A stretch of 64,000 bases of DNA from Varibaculum prostatecancerukia (GTDB lineage Bacteria > Actinomycetota > Actinomycetes > Actinomycetales > Actinomycetaceae), in NCBI RefSeq assembly GCF_943169825.2, contig NZ_OW968402.1, positions 310,001-374,000 of the forward strand, read 5' to 3'. Shown here piece after piece: positions 32,199 to 40,580 of the stretch. The notes beneath the pieces were generated by a model. It searched no databases. It was given only the letters and a program-made list of their open reading frames with translations, and was not told the origin of the DNA. Every line of letters begins with the position of its first letter. Position 1 is the first letter of the stretch. Position numbers and translations under genes: made by a program.

Positions 32199-33239
32199 AT
32201 GAGATTATTGGCAAACCGAAGAATTAAAAATCTCTTTATTTATATTCTGTTGATTATTGTTGGTTTTTCATCATTTTCTATTGCTGCTGTCATTATGCAG
32301 TGGGAGTTCGCAGTATTACATATATTGATCTCTACAATTTTAATGGGATTTTTGATTTTAATTTTTCTGTATTTCTATTTTAGAAAACAGGAGAAAATTA
32401 TGGAAAATGCAGTGACACAGATACGAGAGTATATTTCGGGTAACCACAATGCCAGAATTAGCTGCGATGATGAGGGTGAACTGTACCAGCTATTCCATGA
32501 GATAAATACTTTGGCTACAATCTTAAATTCTCGCGCGGAAAATGAGGAAAAAGCAAAGATTTCTTTAAAAAATACTATATCAAATATTTCTCATCAACTA
32601 AAAACACCTCTTGCAGCGCTGAACATATACAATGGAATTCTAAAAGAAGAAACAGTGAATTCCCCGACAATTAAAAAATTTACAGATCTTTCTGAACAAG
32701 AGCTCTACCGTATAGAAATTCTCGTCAAAAATCTTTTAACGATTGCGAAATTAGATGCTGGAATAATTATTTTTGACAAAAGTAAACACTATATTGATGA
32801 CATAATGAAGCAAATCCAGCAACGTTTTGCATTTCAAGCACAGCAACAAAATAAAATTTTAAATTTTATTGAACACGATACTGCTACCATCCTGCTTTGT
32901 GATCCATATTGGCTTATGGAGGCAATCAGTAATGTTGTTAAAAATGCTTTGGATCATACAACAGCAGGAAGTACCATCGAAATTTCATGGCGCAAGTCAT
33001 TATCAATGGTGCAAATTATGATAAGAGATAACGGAAGTGGCATACACTCAGAAGATCTCCCCCACATTTTTAAGCGATTTTATCGTAGCCGCTTTTCAAA
33101 AGATACACAGGGTGTTGGATTAGGACTTCCTCTTACGAAAGCGATCATAGAAGCTCATAGCGGAACAATAGAAGTAGATAGTGACTTAGGCAAAGAAACA
33201 ATATTCATAATCAATTTATTGATTCCTACAAATTTGTAG
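32199..33239 (+). CDS. sensor histidine kinase with two membrane segments
   Basis: A 346-residue protein: two N-terminal helices (LFIYILLIIVGFSSFSIAAVIMQW and ILISTILMGFLILIFLYFYF) joined by a very short outside loop, a HAMP-like linker, H-box ISNISHQLKTPLAAL (His132), N-box MEAISNVVKNALDHT and G-box RDNGSGIHSEDLPHIF ... GVGLGLPL. A short loop is typical of intramembrane-sensing kinases that work through an ABC transporter. ATG 32199 was chosen over the upstream in-frame start, which lies within the regulator gene. Confidence 0.92.
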   Translation: MRLLANRRIKNLFIYILLIIVGFSSFSIAAVIMQWEFAVLHILISTILMGFLILIFLYFYFRKQEKIMENAVTQIREYISGNHNARISCDDEGELYQLFHEINTLATILNSRAENEEKAKISLKNTISNISHQLKTPLAALNIYNGILKEETVNSPTIKKFTDLSEQELYRIEILVKNLLTIAKLDAGIIIFDKSKHYIDDIMKQIQQRFAFQAQQQNKILNFIEHDTATILLCDPYWLMEAISNVVKNALDHTTAGSTIEISWRKSLSMVQIMIRDNGSGIHSEDLPHIFKRFYRSRFSKDTQGVGLGLPLTKAIIEAHSGTIEVDSDLGKETIFIINLLIPTNL

Positions 33240-33311
33240 GAAAAAAGTCATTTAGCTGTAGGGTTCACGTAATACTCTTTCTATATGAAAGCAGAAAGGG
33301 GTGTTAATACA

Positions 33312-33995
33312 GTGAGCTTACTAGAAGTGCAAAACCTATCAAAAACCTATGGAAATGGTGAGACTGCTGTTCATGCATTAAAAGATGCTACTTTTTCCGT
33401 TCCAAAAGGTGAATTTGTTGCTGTGGTTGGTGAATCTGGCTCTGGCAAAAGTACTCTACTGAACCTGATTGGCGCGTTGGATACTCCAACTTCAGGCAAA
33501 GTGTTTATTGATGGCAAGGATATTTTTGCCATGAAAGACCGTAACTTGACTGTATTTCGTCGTAGAAATATCGGCTTTATTTTTCAAAGCTTCAACTTGA
33601 TTCCAGAGTTAACAGTCGAACAGAATATCATTTTCCCAGTGTTGTTAGATTATCAAAAACCCGACAAAAATTTTCTGGAAGATTTGCTTTCGATATTAAA
33701 ACTGTCTGCGCGGCGCGATCATCTTCCCAATCAACTTTCTGGTGGACAGCAACAACGTGTTGCTATTGGACGCGCGTTAATTACACGCCCTGCTCTTATA
33801 CTAGCAGACGAGCCAACTGGAAATCTGGATACTCAAAACACTAGTGAAGTCATTGCTTTCTTGAAAGAAGCATCCAGAAAATATGAGCAAACAATTATCA
33901 TGATTACTCACAGCAAAAGCATATCCCAGGTCGCAGACCGCATTTTACAGGTATCTGATGGTGCATTGACAGATTTTGGGAGGTGCCGTGAATGA
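33312..33995 (+). CDS. MacB/BceA-type ABC transporter ATP-binding protein
   Basis: A 227-residue protein with Walker [11 protein letters not shown]-loop [13 protein letters not shown], signature [15 protein letters not shown], Walker [13 protein letters not shown] and H-loop MITHSKS. GTG 33312 was chosen because GGGG lies 11 nt upstream and [13 protein letters not shown] is the family start. An ATG at 33285 has no ribosome site. It overlaps the permease by 4 nt. It would energise the FtsX-type permease for peptide antibiotic resistance. Confidence 0.93.
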   Translation: MSLLEVQNLSKTYGNGETAVHALKDATFSVPKGEFVAVVGESGSGKSTLLNLIGALDTPTSGKVFIDGKDIFAMKDRNLTVFRRRNIGFIFQSFNLIPELTVEQNIIFPVLLDYQKPDKNFLEDLLSILKLSARRDHLPNQLSGGQQQRVAIGRALITRPALILADEPTGNLDTQNTSEVIAFLKEASRKYEQTIIMITHSKSISQVADRILQVSDGALTDFGRCRE

Positions 33996-35800
33996 AAAGT
34001 TATCTCAGTCTTATCCCGATCTCAGCCAAAGCGCACCACAGACGAAATCGCATGACACTATTTTGCATTGCTCTTGCAGTGTTTATGGTAACTGCTGTAT
34101 TTAGCATGGTCGAAATGGGCTTACGAATGGAACAAGAAAGACTGTCTAGTAAGCATGGGAGTATCTCTGTTCTAGATATTCTTACCAGCTCAATGGGACA
34201 AACTCTTCTTTCTGTCGCGACTGTTCTGTTTCTGCTAATTTTAATTGCAGGCGTTTTGATGATTTCCAGCACAATGAGTAGTAGCGTCGCACAAAGAACC
34301 AAGTTTTTTGGAATGATGCGCTGTATTGGAATGAGTAAACAGCAGATTACACAGTTTGTCCGTTTGGAAGCTTTAAGCTGGTGCAAAAAGGCTATACCTA
34401 TCGGACTTGCCTTAGGGGTTGTTGCTACATGGATACTATGCGCAGCCTTACACTTTATAGTGAGAGGAGAGTTCTCTCATATTCCTCTTTTTGGCATCAG
34501 CGTTTTGGGTATTGCCAGCGGTATTATTTTAGGCCTAACTACTGTACTTATCGCTGCGCATGCTCCGGCAAAATGCGCTGCAAAAGTATCGCCTATTACG
34601 GCAGTATCAGGAAATGCAAATCATGAGAAAACAACACGTTGTGCATCATATATAAGATGTAGAAAAATTGAAGCGGCTCTCGGGATTAATCATGCAATCA
34701 CTAGGAAAAAGAATCTGTTCTTGATGACAAGCTCTTTTGCACTTAGCATCATCTTATTTTTAAGTTTCTCTGTCCTAGTCAGTTTTGTTAACTACCTGAT
34801 ACCTCAGTCAGCTGCCACATCAGATATTGATATCGCAAGCACTGATGGCAATTCTATTCCTAAAGAACTGCTCGCATCTATTCGTAGAATGGATGGGGTC
34901 AAGGAAGTTTACGGTCGTCGCAGTGCATTTGATATTCCTGCCAAAGTGAACGGCGATAGTCACTCTCTGAGTACAGTTGATTTGATTTCTTATGATAATT
35001 TTGATCTGCAATGTCTGAAAAAAGACAGTGCTTTAAAAACTGGGAGCGATCTATCAAAAGTATATGGAGACAGCGACTCTGTTTTAGCAACATCTGACCA
35101 GAACAGCACATGGAAAATCGGCGATACGGTTCAAATTGGAGAGAAAACTCTCACAATAGCTGGATTGTTAAAGAATGATCCATTTAGCGATAACGGATTG
35201 ACAAACGGAAAACTCACGTTGATTACCTCTGATGATACGTTTGTTCGTCTAACAGGAAATGAAAAGTATTCTCTCGTGTTAATACAGACAACAGCAGATG
35301 CTACGGATAAGGATATTCAGACAATCCATAATTATGTAGGTAAGGCATACAGCTTTCAGGATAAGCGCAACGAACGCACCACGGGAACCTATGTAGCTTT
35401 TGTCTTTTGTATCTATGCGTTTTTGGCTGTTATTGCACTAGTAACAGTGATGAATATCATCAATAGTATTTCCATGAGCGTATCTGCTCGCACAAAACAG
35501 TATGGGATGATGCGTGCAGTAGGAATGGATGGACAGCAAATGACGAAAATGATTATTTTTGAAGCGCTCACTTATGCCCTTTTAGGGTGCCTATCCGGTT
35601 GTGTTTTTGGTTTGCCAATTAACAAAATGCTGTACGATTTCCTTATTATTCAGCATTTTCCATCTGCGGTATGGCAATTCCCAATTCTCTCTCTAGGCAT
35701 CATTCTTTTGTTTGTCTCACTAGCGACAATTGCAGCTGTATATTCCCCGACAAAGCGGATTCGTGATATGTCAGTTACTGAAACGATTAATGAACTATAG
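33992..35800 (+). CDS. FtsX-type ABC transporter permease
   Basis: A 602-residue protein with eight predicted membrane segments in two FtsX-like units. The first unit has TM helices at about 22-42, 72-92, 135-155 and 168-190. The second has TM helices at about 245-265, 470-495, 530-550 and 570-595. Between helices 5 and 6 lies a large outside domain (about 270-465). The FtsX motifs RTKFFGMMRCIGMSKQQITQ and RTKQYGMMRAVGMDGQQMTK stand in both units. It is shorter than BceB but has the same plan. It is probably the export or target-release channel of this two-component-linked transporter. Confidence 0.9.
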   Translation: MKSYLSLIPISAKAHHRRNRMTLFCIALAVFMVTAVFSMVEMGLRMEQERLSSKHGSISVLDILTSSMGQTLLSVATVLFLLILIAGVLMISSTMSSSVAQRTKFFGMMRCIGMSKQQITQFVRLEALSWCKKAIPIGLALGVVATWILCAALHFIVRGEFSHIPLFGISVLGIASGIILGLTTVLIAAHAPAKCAAKVSPITAVSGNANHEKTTRCASYIRCRKIEAALGINHAITRKKNLFLMTSSFALSIILFLSFSVLVSFVNYLIPQSAATSDIDIASTDGNSIPKELLASIRRMDGVKEVYGRRSAFDIPAKVNGDSHSLSTVDLISYDNFDLQCLKKDSALKTGSDLSKVYGDSDSVLATSDQNSTWKIGDTVQIGEKTLTIAGLLKNDPFSDNGLTNGKLTLITSDDTFVRLTGNEKYSLVLIQTTADATDKDIQTIHNYVGKAYSFQDKRNERTTGTYVAFVFCIYAFLAVIALVTVMNIINSISMSVSARTKQYGMMRAVGMDGQQMTKMIIFEALTYALLGCLSGCVFGLPINKMLYDFLIIQHFPSAVWQFPILSLGIILLFVSLATIAAVYSPTKRIRDMSVTETINEL

Positions 35801-35842
35801 CTCTATGATTGTCACATAGAAACTTTTTATAGGAGGCATATT

Positions 35843-36351
35843 TTGAAAGTCGCTTTTTTAGATAGAGATGGAACGTTAAATAAAGATTATCCTGATAATG
35901 AATGGTTTGATAAAAGGACTCCCGAAATCCTACCAGGCACAGTGGATGGACTAACTTATTTAAAAGAAAAAGGATATGAATTAATAATTATTACCAACCA
36001 ATTATAGGGGAAGGGTATATTTCATATTCACATTATGAAGAATTTAATGATAAGTTAATAGCCGCATTGAGGAAAGAAAATATAGAAATATTAGATATAT
36101 TTCGCTGCCCACATAGCAGGAAAAGTAAATGCAATTGCCATAAACCCTCACCGGGTTTGATCGTTCAAGCTCTTAATAAGTATCCTGATATTGATTTGGA
36201 AAGCTCTATTTATATTGGAAATTCTATATCTGATTTAGCTTTAGCCAATGAATTTAGGTTAGAATTTTTTAGGTTAGAATTCTATGGTATAAATTTTAAT
36301 TGCAAAAATCAATTTGATAGTTTATCTCAAATTAGAAAGTATATTCTGTGA
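35843..36351 (+). pseudogene. HAD-type D,D-heptose bisphosphatase-like gene, frameshifted
   Basis: TTG 35843 with AGGAGG upstream starts KVAFLDRDGTLNKDYP, the nucleophile motif of HisB-N/GmhB-type HAD phosphatases. After IITNQ the frame meets TAG (36005-36007). In the next frame it continues IGEGYISYSHYEEFNDKLIAAL and then CPHSRKSKCNCHKPSPGLIV (zinc loop) to SIYIGNSISDLALA. The 509-nt span (3n+2) fits one lost base. It is the last AT-rich gene and is probably inactive. Confidence 0.8.
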
Positions 36352-36540
36352 AGTAGATAAGCAGGTATTTTTAAAATGTACTACACACAGCAAATTCAAC
36401 ATATAGGCTGGAACTATTATGAGAATATAAAAGTTCCTGTATCATAAAAACTAGGGATTAAAGAATTGGATTCGTCAAGTCCAAATACCGAGATCCTCTT
36501 CTTCTTTATGCATAAATTTGCATGGTGTGTTCAATGCCTA

Positions 36541-36700
36541 CAATGATGCCGGATGCAAAGAAAGAGCTGTCTTAGAAGGAACAAAAGCGAAGCTCCTCAT
36601 AGACAATATAGTTGACCGCGAGTTCTTGCGAGACTCAGTTCAAGCGATGGTTTCAGAATTACAGGCGCTAAAAAAGAAGCATACTAGTAAGAGTCGATAA
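36541..36700 (+). pseudogene. decayed second copy of the TfoX-N C-terminal half
   Basis: The sequence ATGATGCCGGATGCAAAGAA and much of what follows matches the 31143-31484 gene from its codon 57 on, with many substitutions and an internal TAG. The open frame (DREFLRDSVQAMVSELQALKKKH) still resembles the original C-terminus. It marks a duplication or recombination at the right end of the island. Confidence 0.75.
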
Positions 36701-36743
36701 TGCAGTAATTGACTTGAGTCGGCTATCTTTTAAATCTGATTGT

Positions 36744-36848
36744 TTATGCATTCATCTCCACCCCTGACTTGAACTGCACCTTGATTCTCCCCTCCTCGAT
36801 GGTAATGCGCTCGATGAGGCGACCAACGAGGGCTTCGTCAAAGCCATC
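36744..36848 (-). pseudogene. C-terminal tail of a serine recombinase
   Basis: On the minus strand the last 34 codons read DGFDEALVGRLIERITIEEG then RIKVQFKSGVEMNA and a stop, which is the standard C-terminal end of large Tn/ICE-type serine recombinases (FDE.L...LIERI.I...KI.V.FK.G). The rest of the gene is missing, as the sequence beyond 36850 reads as an ABC permease on the other strand. It identifies the AT-rich island as a former integrative element. Confidence 0.75.
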
Positions 36849-36849
36849 T

Positions 36850-37412
36850 TTTTTGGAGCTGCAATAATCGCCTACATTTGTGCCGAGTGGGGTTCTGGTT
36901 TTATCTATACCACTTTCGGGGCAAGTCGTCGACCTGCAAGGTTTATCGCATCTAAACTTTTTTGGCCACTAGCGTTTTCGCTATCAACATTCTTTGTAAT
37001 TCTAATGGCGATTATTCCTCTCGAAGGCATCTTAGTATCACATGACACGCCATACACGATCACTCTAGCTGATGCTACAGTTTGGAGGCAGATCCTAGTC
37101 GCGTGTTTCAATTTGGCTACTAGTGTGTTGTTTGCGGGTGGATTGGCGTTTATCTTTCGCCATGCTGCTTCCGCGATCGGATCATATATTGCGATAAGCC
37201 TGATAGCTCCTATTGTATTTGGTCTTATACCGCTAGACATTTCAAAGACAATCAGTTCTTGGCTGCCCAACAATGTTTACGGATACTTGATTACACAAGA
37301 TCCTGTGATGACAGGCACATTGAACTATCCACTCCTATTTTGTGCTGCTATAGCGTATCCCGTGATTTCGGTTTTGGTTGGATTTGTTAGATTCAAAAGG
37401 AACGTAGTCTAA
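36850..37412 (+). pseudogene. 5'-truncated ABC-2 type permease
   Basis: An open frame that enters at about 36850 without a start codon: IFFGAAIIAYICAEWGSGF, then TTFGASRRPARFIASKLFWPL and several membrane helices (LVACFNLATSVLFAGGLAFIF, IAISLIAPIVFGLIPL, LLFCAAIAYPVISVLVGFV), ending in RFKRNVV. The pattern FSSG/xxGASRxxxFxxxKL is typical of the conserved end of ABC-2 permeases of the lantibiotic-immunity type. It was cut where the recombinase tail now ends. An ATG at 37005 might still allow a partial product. Confidence 0.72.
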
Positions 37413-37705
37413 GCCGGTGGTAGCGATTAAGAGCTTGCGGCGTGTTCTCCGCATGAAAAGTTCTCACTTGGGTGGTTTTAATCCGGTTACAAATTGCCTG
37501 GAAAATCAGAACGACCTGCTACTATGTTCCGCGACCGCAGCAGAAACCAGCGCTGCCAAGGAAAAACCGCCCTATACGACAAAACAAGAGAACACCCATT
37601 TTGGTACAGAGTGCTGGGCGGGTACAAAAGTCAATAGCCTGGGTACACAAATTTTTATTTCGAGAGAATATTCTAAAGCAGTGAACTTTAGATTTACCAG
37701 ATTGG

Positions 37706-38197
37706 TTACACGTTTTTATACCACAAGTTTTCCGCTCTTTTCTTGGCATTCTTCCACTGTCTCGTTGAGAAATTAAGATCAATTACGCGACGTGCGATCA
37801 GATCCATAGTCTCCCTATTTCTTTTCTCAGCATCGCTGCGGTGGCAAGCATCTGAGCTTCCCACCAGCGTTGCAAAAGCTCCCACTATAAAAGTTAGTAT
37901 TGTGATGATGGCTTCTTTTGACAGCTCTCCTAAGAAGGAAAAGAATGCTGGAATACTGTCGACGGCGCCTTCAGAAAAAGCAACGAAAAGACATACCCCC
38001 AGTAGAACCAAGCCGAGAACAATCTTCAAAATTGAACTTTTAACCCGTGATTTACGAGTCTTGGTAACAACATTTTTTCTGTGACACCATTCGTACGCTA
38101 GGTCATCAATATCAAAGAGGTCATATATGGATTTGCCACCAATATTTTGATTGAAAATGTTTCCATCGCCAGAGTTATTTATGTTATTGATGGACAT
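37706..38197 (-). CDS. two-transmembrane protein with NNSGDGNIF leader
   Basis: A 163-residue protein: N-terminal MSINNINNSGDGNIFNQNIGG, a short basic linker (RKNVVTKTRKSRVKSS), two membrane segments (ILKIVLGLVLLGVCLFVAF and AIITILTFIVGAFATLVGSS) and a basic C-terminal helix (AEKRNRETMDLIARRVIDL). The ATG at 38197 has GGAGGAAG before it. Small two-TM proteins with an NN-repeat leader are often membrane-killing effectors in conflict systems, but none is recognised here. It sits alone in a remnant-rich region. Confidence 0.6.
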   Translation of the reverse strand: MSINNINNSGDGNIFNQNIGGKSIYDLFDIDDLAYEWCHRKNVVTKTRKSRVKSSILKIVLGLVLLGVCLFVAFSEGAVDSIPAFFSFLGELSKEAIITILTFIVGAFATLVGSSDACHRSDAEKRNRETMDLIARRVIDLNFSTRQWKNAKKRAENLWYKNV

Positions 38198-38742
38198 TTT
38201 ATGACTTCCTCCAAAATATATCTGACTGCTAATATAGCTTATACAAGCATCTATTCTTGCCCCAAGATAAACTGTCAACGAGCTTTGGGTTTGATGAAAT
38301 ACCAGACAATTGGCCAGGTAATGTGGATTATCGCCAGTCACGACCGTTGGCTGATTGACCACTGGCACGGTCATCGCCTTAATCTAAATCCTGTACTCCC
38401 GTCAGCTTCACCACGAGAATGACAATCCGTCACGGAAAGTGAATACAATGATGCCGTCTGCGTCTACTACGGAAGAATCAATGATCCGGCAGAAGAATGT
38501 GGAGCAACCTTTGCGCGGGAGGAGTAACTTTTTCGCGGCACGGCTTTCGCGGGGTAAAGCCCGCTCCAAAATTCGTAGACAGATAATCCATTAGTGATGT
38601 GCTCCGATCATTTGCGACCAAACCAATGCCTCCCGGCTCAGGTCCGTAATCGGCATTTTGGCTTGTTATCAGGCGGAAAAGCCTGCTTGCACCGTCGCCC
38701 TCGAGCCGAACATTTTGTATCATCTTCAGCAGCTACATAACT
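38198..38742. other. 545 bp without a clear gene; possible remnant of a host gene
   Basis: Small open stretches on the plus strand look protein-like, for example DEIPDNWPGNVDYRQS near 38296 and VCVYYGRINDPAEECGATFAREE ending at 38527, in different frames and split by stops. I read them as pieces of a decayed gene, but no family is recognised. No RNA or repeat signal was seen. Confidence 0.4.
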
Positions 38743-38785
38743 AAAATGTTGGAGCCCCAGGTTTATCCTGGGGCTCCAACATTTT
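38743..38785. terminator. very strong bidirectional terminator
   Basis: A perfect 19-bp stem: arms AAAATGTTGGAGCCCCAGG and the complement CCTGGGGCTCCAACATTTT, with a 5-nt TTTAT loop. The arms begin and end in A/T runs, so it works on both strands. It separates the remnant region from the structured region and iron-transport operon. Confidence 0.85.
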
Positions 38786-38789
38786 ATAA

Positions 38790-38975
38790 GCTGAGGGAAT
38801 CGAACCCGCGAGGGCTGGCGCGGGGAGGTTGCGAACGCGGGTTGAGCATTCGCCCGCGCCAGTGGTTTTAAAGTGCGCTGCGGGTCTGGCACGGTAAAAG
38901 CACTCCGGGGACCCCGTGACCGGCTTCGCTGGTCAAGCCCCTCTCGTATCTTTTACCGGCCGCGCCCCTTGCTCA
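38790..38975. ncRNA. strongly structured intergenic region, possible RNA
   Basis: Two large foldable blocks: CTGGCGCGGG/CCCGCGCCAG closing a 28-nt loop (about 38816-38864), and CGGTAAAAG...CTTTTACCG enclosing GACCGGC-TTC-GCTGGTC (about 38892-38958). On the minus strand a T-arm-like GCGGGTTCGATTCCC stands beside the terminator. The region lacks an open frame of note. It may be a small RNA or a tRNA-like att-site remnant. A complete tRNA or tmRNA could not be built. Confidence 0.35.
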
Positions 38976-39195
38976 CACCGTGAAGTCAGATTCCACGGCA
39001 CCCATTCGGATAAAACCTAGCCCCCGCACCTCGGGGTCGAAGTTCGTGAAAGCATGTACAAAACCCTAAAAGCCCTAGCAAAACCACTAAAATCAGCGGC
39101 TAATGCCCATTTTGTGTATCTTTTTCCGGGCGCGTCGGTTTTTATTAGTGCGGGTGAGGAAACGGTGCGCAACACGAAGTGTTGCTGGCACGGCG

Positions 39196-39225
39196 AACCC
39201 GAACGGTGCGAAAACCGTTCGGGTT
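39196..39225. terminator. hairpin upstream of the iron-transport promoter
   Basis: A perfect 12-bp stem AACCCGAACGGT/ACCGTTCGGGTT with a 6-nt loop GCGAAA, followed by TT. A second small hairpin (GCAACAC-GAA-GTGTTGC) lies about 10 nt before it. Together they insulate the following operon. Confidence 0.6.
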
Positions 39226-39264
39226 TTCGGTATTAACCCGAAATGCGTGAGGTATGTCAGATTA

Positions 39265-39293
39265 TTGACACCAGGGAAGGAACATGCTTTAAT
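39265..39293 (+). promoter_or_regulatory. sigma70 promoter for the iron ABC operon
   Basis: TTGACA (39265-39270), a 17-bp spacer and TTTAAT (39288-39293), a near-consensus promoter. The 5' leader to the ATG at 39405 is about 105 nt. I saw no clear DtxR/IdeR-type box overlapping it. Confidence 0.65.
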
Positions 39294-39404
39294 CAAGTAT
39301 TAAATCGAATGATTGAATATTCTTTGGTTAGAGTCCACCACCGCACCTCAACCACTCTTTGCTCGGATGTGGTGCGACCCAAATTTAGAAAGAAAGTCGT
39401 GGTT

Positions 39405-40580
39405 ATGAGCTTTAGCGTACGAAAAATATTTTCTAGTCTCGTTGTCAGCGTAGCAATGATCTGTTCACTGGCCGGCTGCGGTGCTCCGGGAGGGAGCTCT
39501 TCTGCCTCTAAATCGGATCAGGCAACAACATCCGCGTCCCAAGGCGTAACTATCACGGATGTTACAGGCAATACTGTTAAATTGAAGAAACCGCTTGAGA
39601 AGGCGGCTATTCAATTGTCGGGCTCGGGCGGACCTCTCTTGACGATGGCGGCTCTCGACCGAGACAACTACACTTCTAAGATTGGCGCAATGGACAAGGG
39701 GCTGGAATCTAACCGCCAAGACCTCTGGTCACTCTTACTCAAGGCCAACCCGGAGTTAGCTGATATCCCGAAAATTGGTGATGCAACAAAGGATCAGCTC
39801 ACCGCCGAGCAATTGCTGGCGGATAATGTCGATGGAATCATCGCTCCTGTTACCCAAAAAGCAAAGATGGACGTTATCGCTGATAAATCAGGGTTGCCAG
39901 TTATCTACATTGATTATCATGGGCAAGACCTGAAAAACCATATCAAATCCACGAAGATCATCGCGGAGGCAACCGGCCTAACTAAGAACGAAAAAGCAAT
40001 CACAAAGTTCTATTCTGACATCGTCGGGGACATAGAAAAGCGTGCTGCGAAACTTAAAAAATCTGAATCAGTGTATTTTGAAACTACGTCGAGTGGGCCA
40101 AAGGAATTTGGAAACACCTATGGCTCAGGAACGATGTGGGGTGCAATCCTCGAGGATGTTGGCGCCGATAACATCGCAAAACAGTTTCTCGATGCAAAAG
40201 ATGCGCAACCGCTTTCCGCTGAACAAGTGCTGGTAAGTAACCCAGACAAAATTATCTTCTCGGGTTCCCTGTGGGCGGATCAGCCGGATTCAGTGAAGAT
40301 GGGTTTCTCCGTGTCGAAGGAAGAAGCGCGGGCATCTATCGCCCCCTTCCTGGAACGTGACGGCTGGGACAAACTAAAGGCAGTAAAGAACAAAGAGATA
40401 TATGCGATCGGCCATCCGCTGACCCGTGACATGCTTGACTTTTACTCCTACGCAAGACTTGCCAAACTGTTCCATCCAAAGGAATTCGATGATCTCGATC
40501 CGGATGCGTTAATCAAGGAGTACTTCGACAAGTTCATGCCTATTAAGTACCAGGGGACATGGTTTATCAAGTATGAGTAG
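39405..40580 (+). CDS. iron-siderophore ABC transporter substrate-binding lipoprotein
   Basis: A 391-residue FecB/PeriBP-type lipoprotein: signal peptide with lipobox LAGCG (Cys25), a Ser/Ala-rich spacer, VTITDVTGNTVKLKKPLEKAAI, then AEQLLADNVDGIIAPV, IDYHGQDLKNHIKSTKIIAEATG, PLSAEQVLVSNPDKIIFSG and YAIGHPLTRDMLDFYSYARLAKLFHP. It captures ferric siderophore or heme-like iron complexes outside the cell. The start at ATG 39405 gives a proper signal peptide. The longer frame upstream lies inside the leader. Confidence 0.88.
   Translation: MSFSVRKIFSSLVVSVAMICSLAGCGAPGGSSSASKSDQATTSASQGVTITDVTGNTVKLKKPLEKAAIQLSGSGGPLLTMAALDRDNYTSKIGAMDKGLESNRQDLWSLLLKANPELADIPKIGDATKDQLTAEQLLADNVDGIIAPVTQKAKMDVIADKSGLPVIYIDYHGQDLKNHIKSTKIIAEATGLTKNEKAITKFYSDIVGDIEKRAAKLKKSESVYFETTSSGPKEFGNTYGSGTMWGAILEDVGADNIAKQFLDAKDAQPLSAEQVLVSNPDKIIFSGSLWADQPDSVKMGFSVSKEEARASIAPFLERDGWDKLKAVKNKEIYAIGHPLTRDMLDFYSYARLAKLFHPKEFDDLDPDALIKEYFDKFMPIKYQGTWFIKYE

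Noticed and set aside
38790-38830. A tRNA or tmRNA gene on the minus strand with GGTTCGATTCC
   Set aside because: The T-arm has only four of five pairs, and no acceptor stem, anticodon arm, CCA or tmRNA tag frame could be built.
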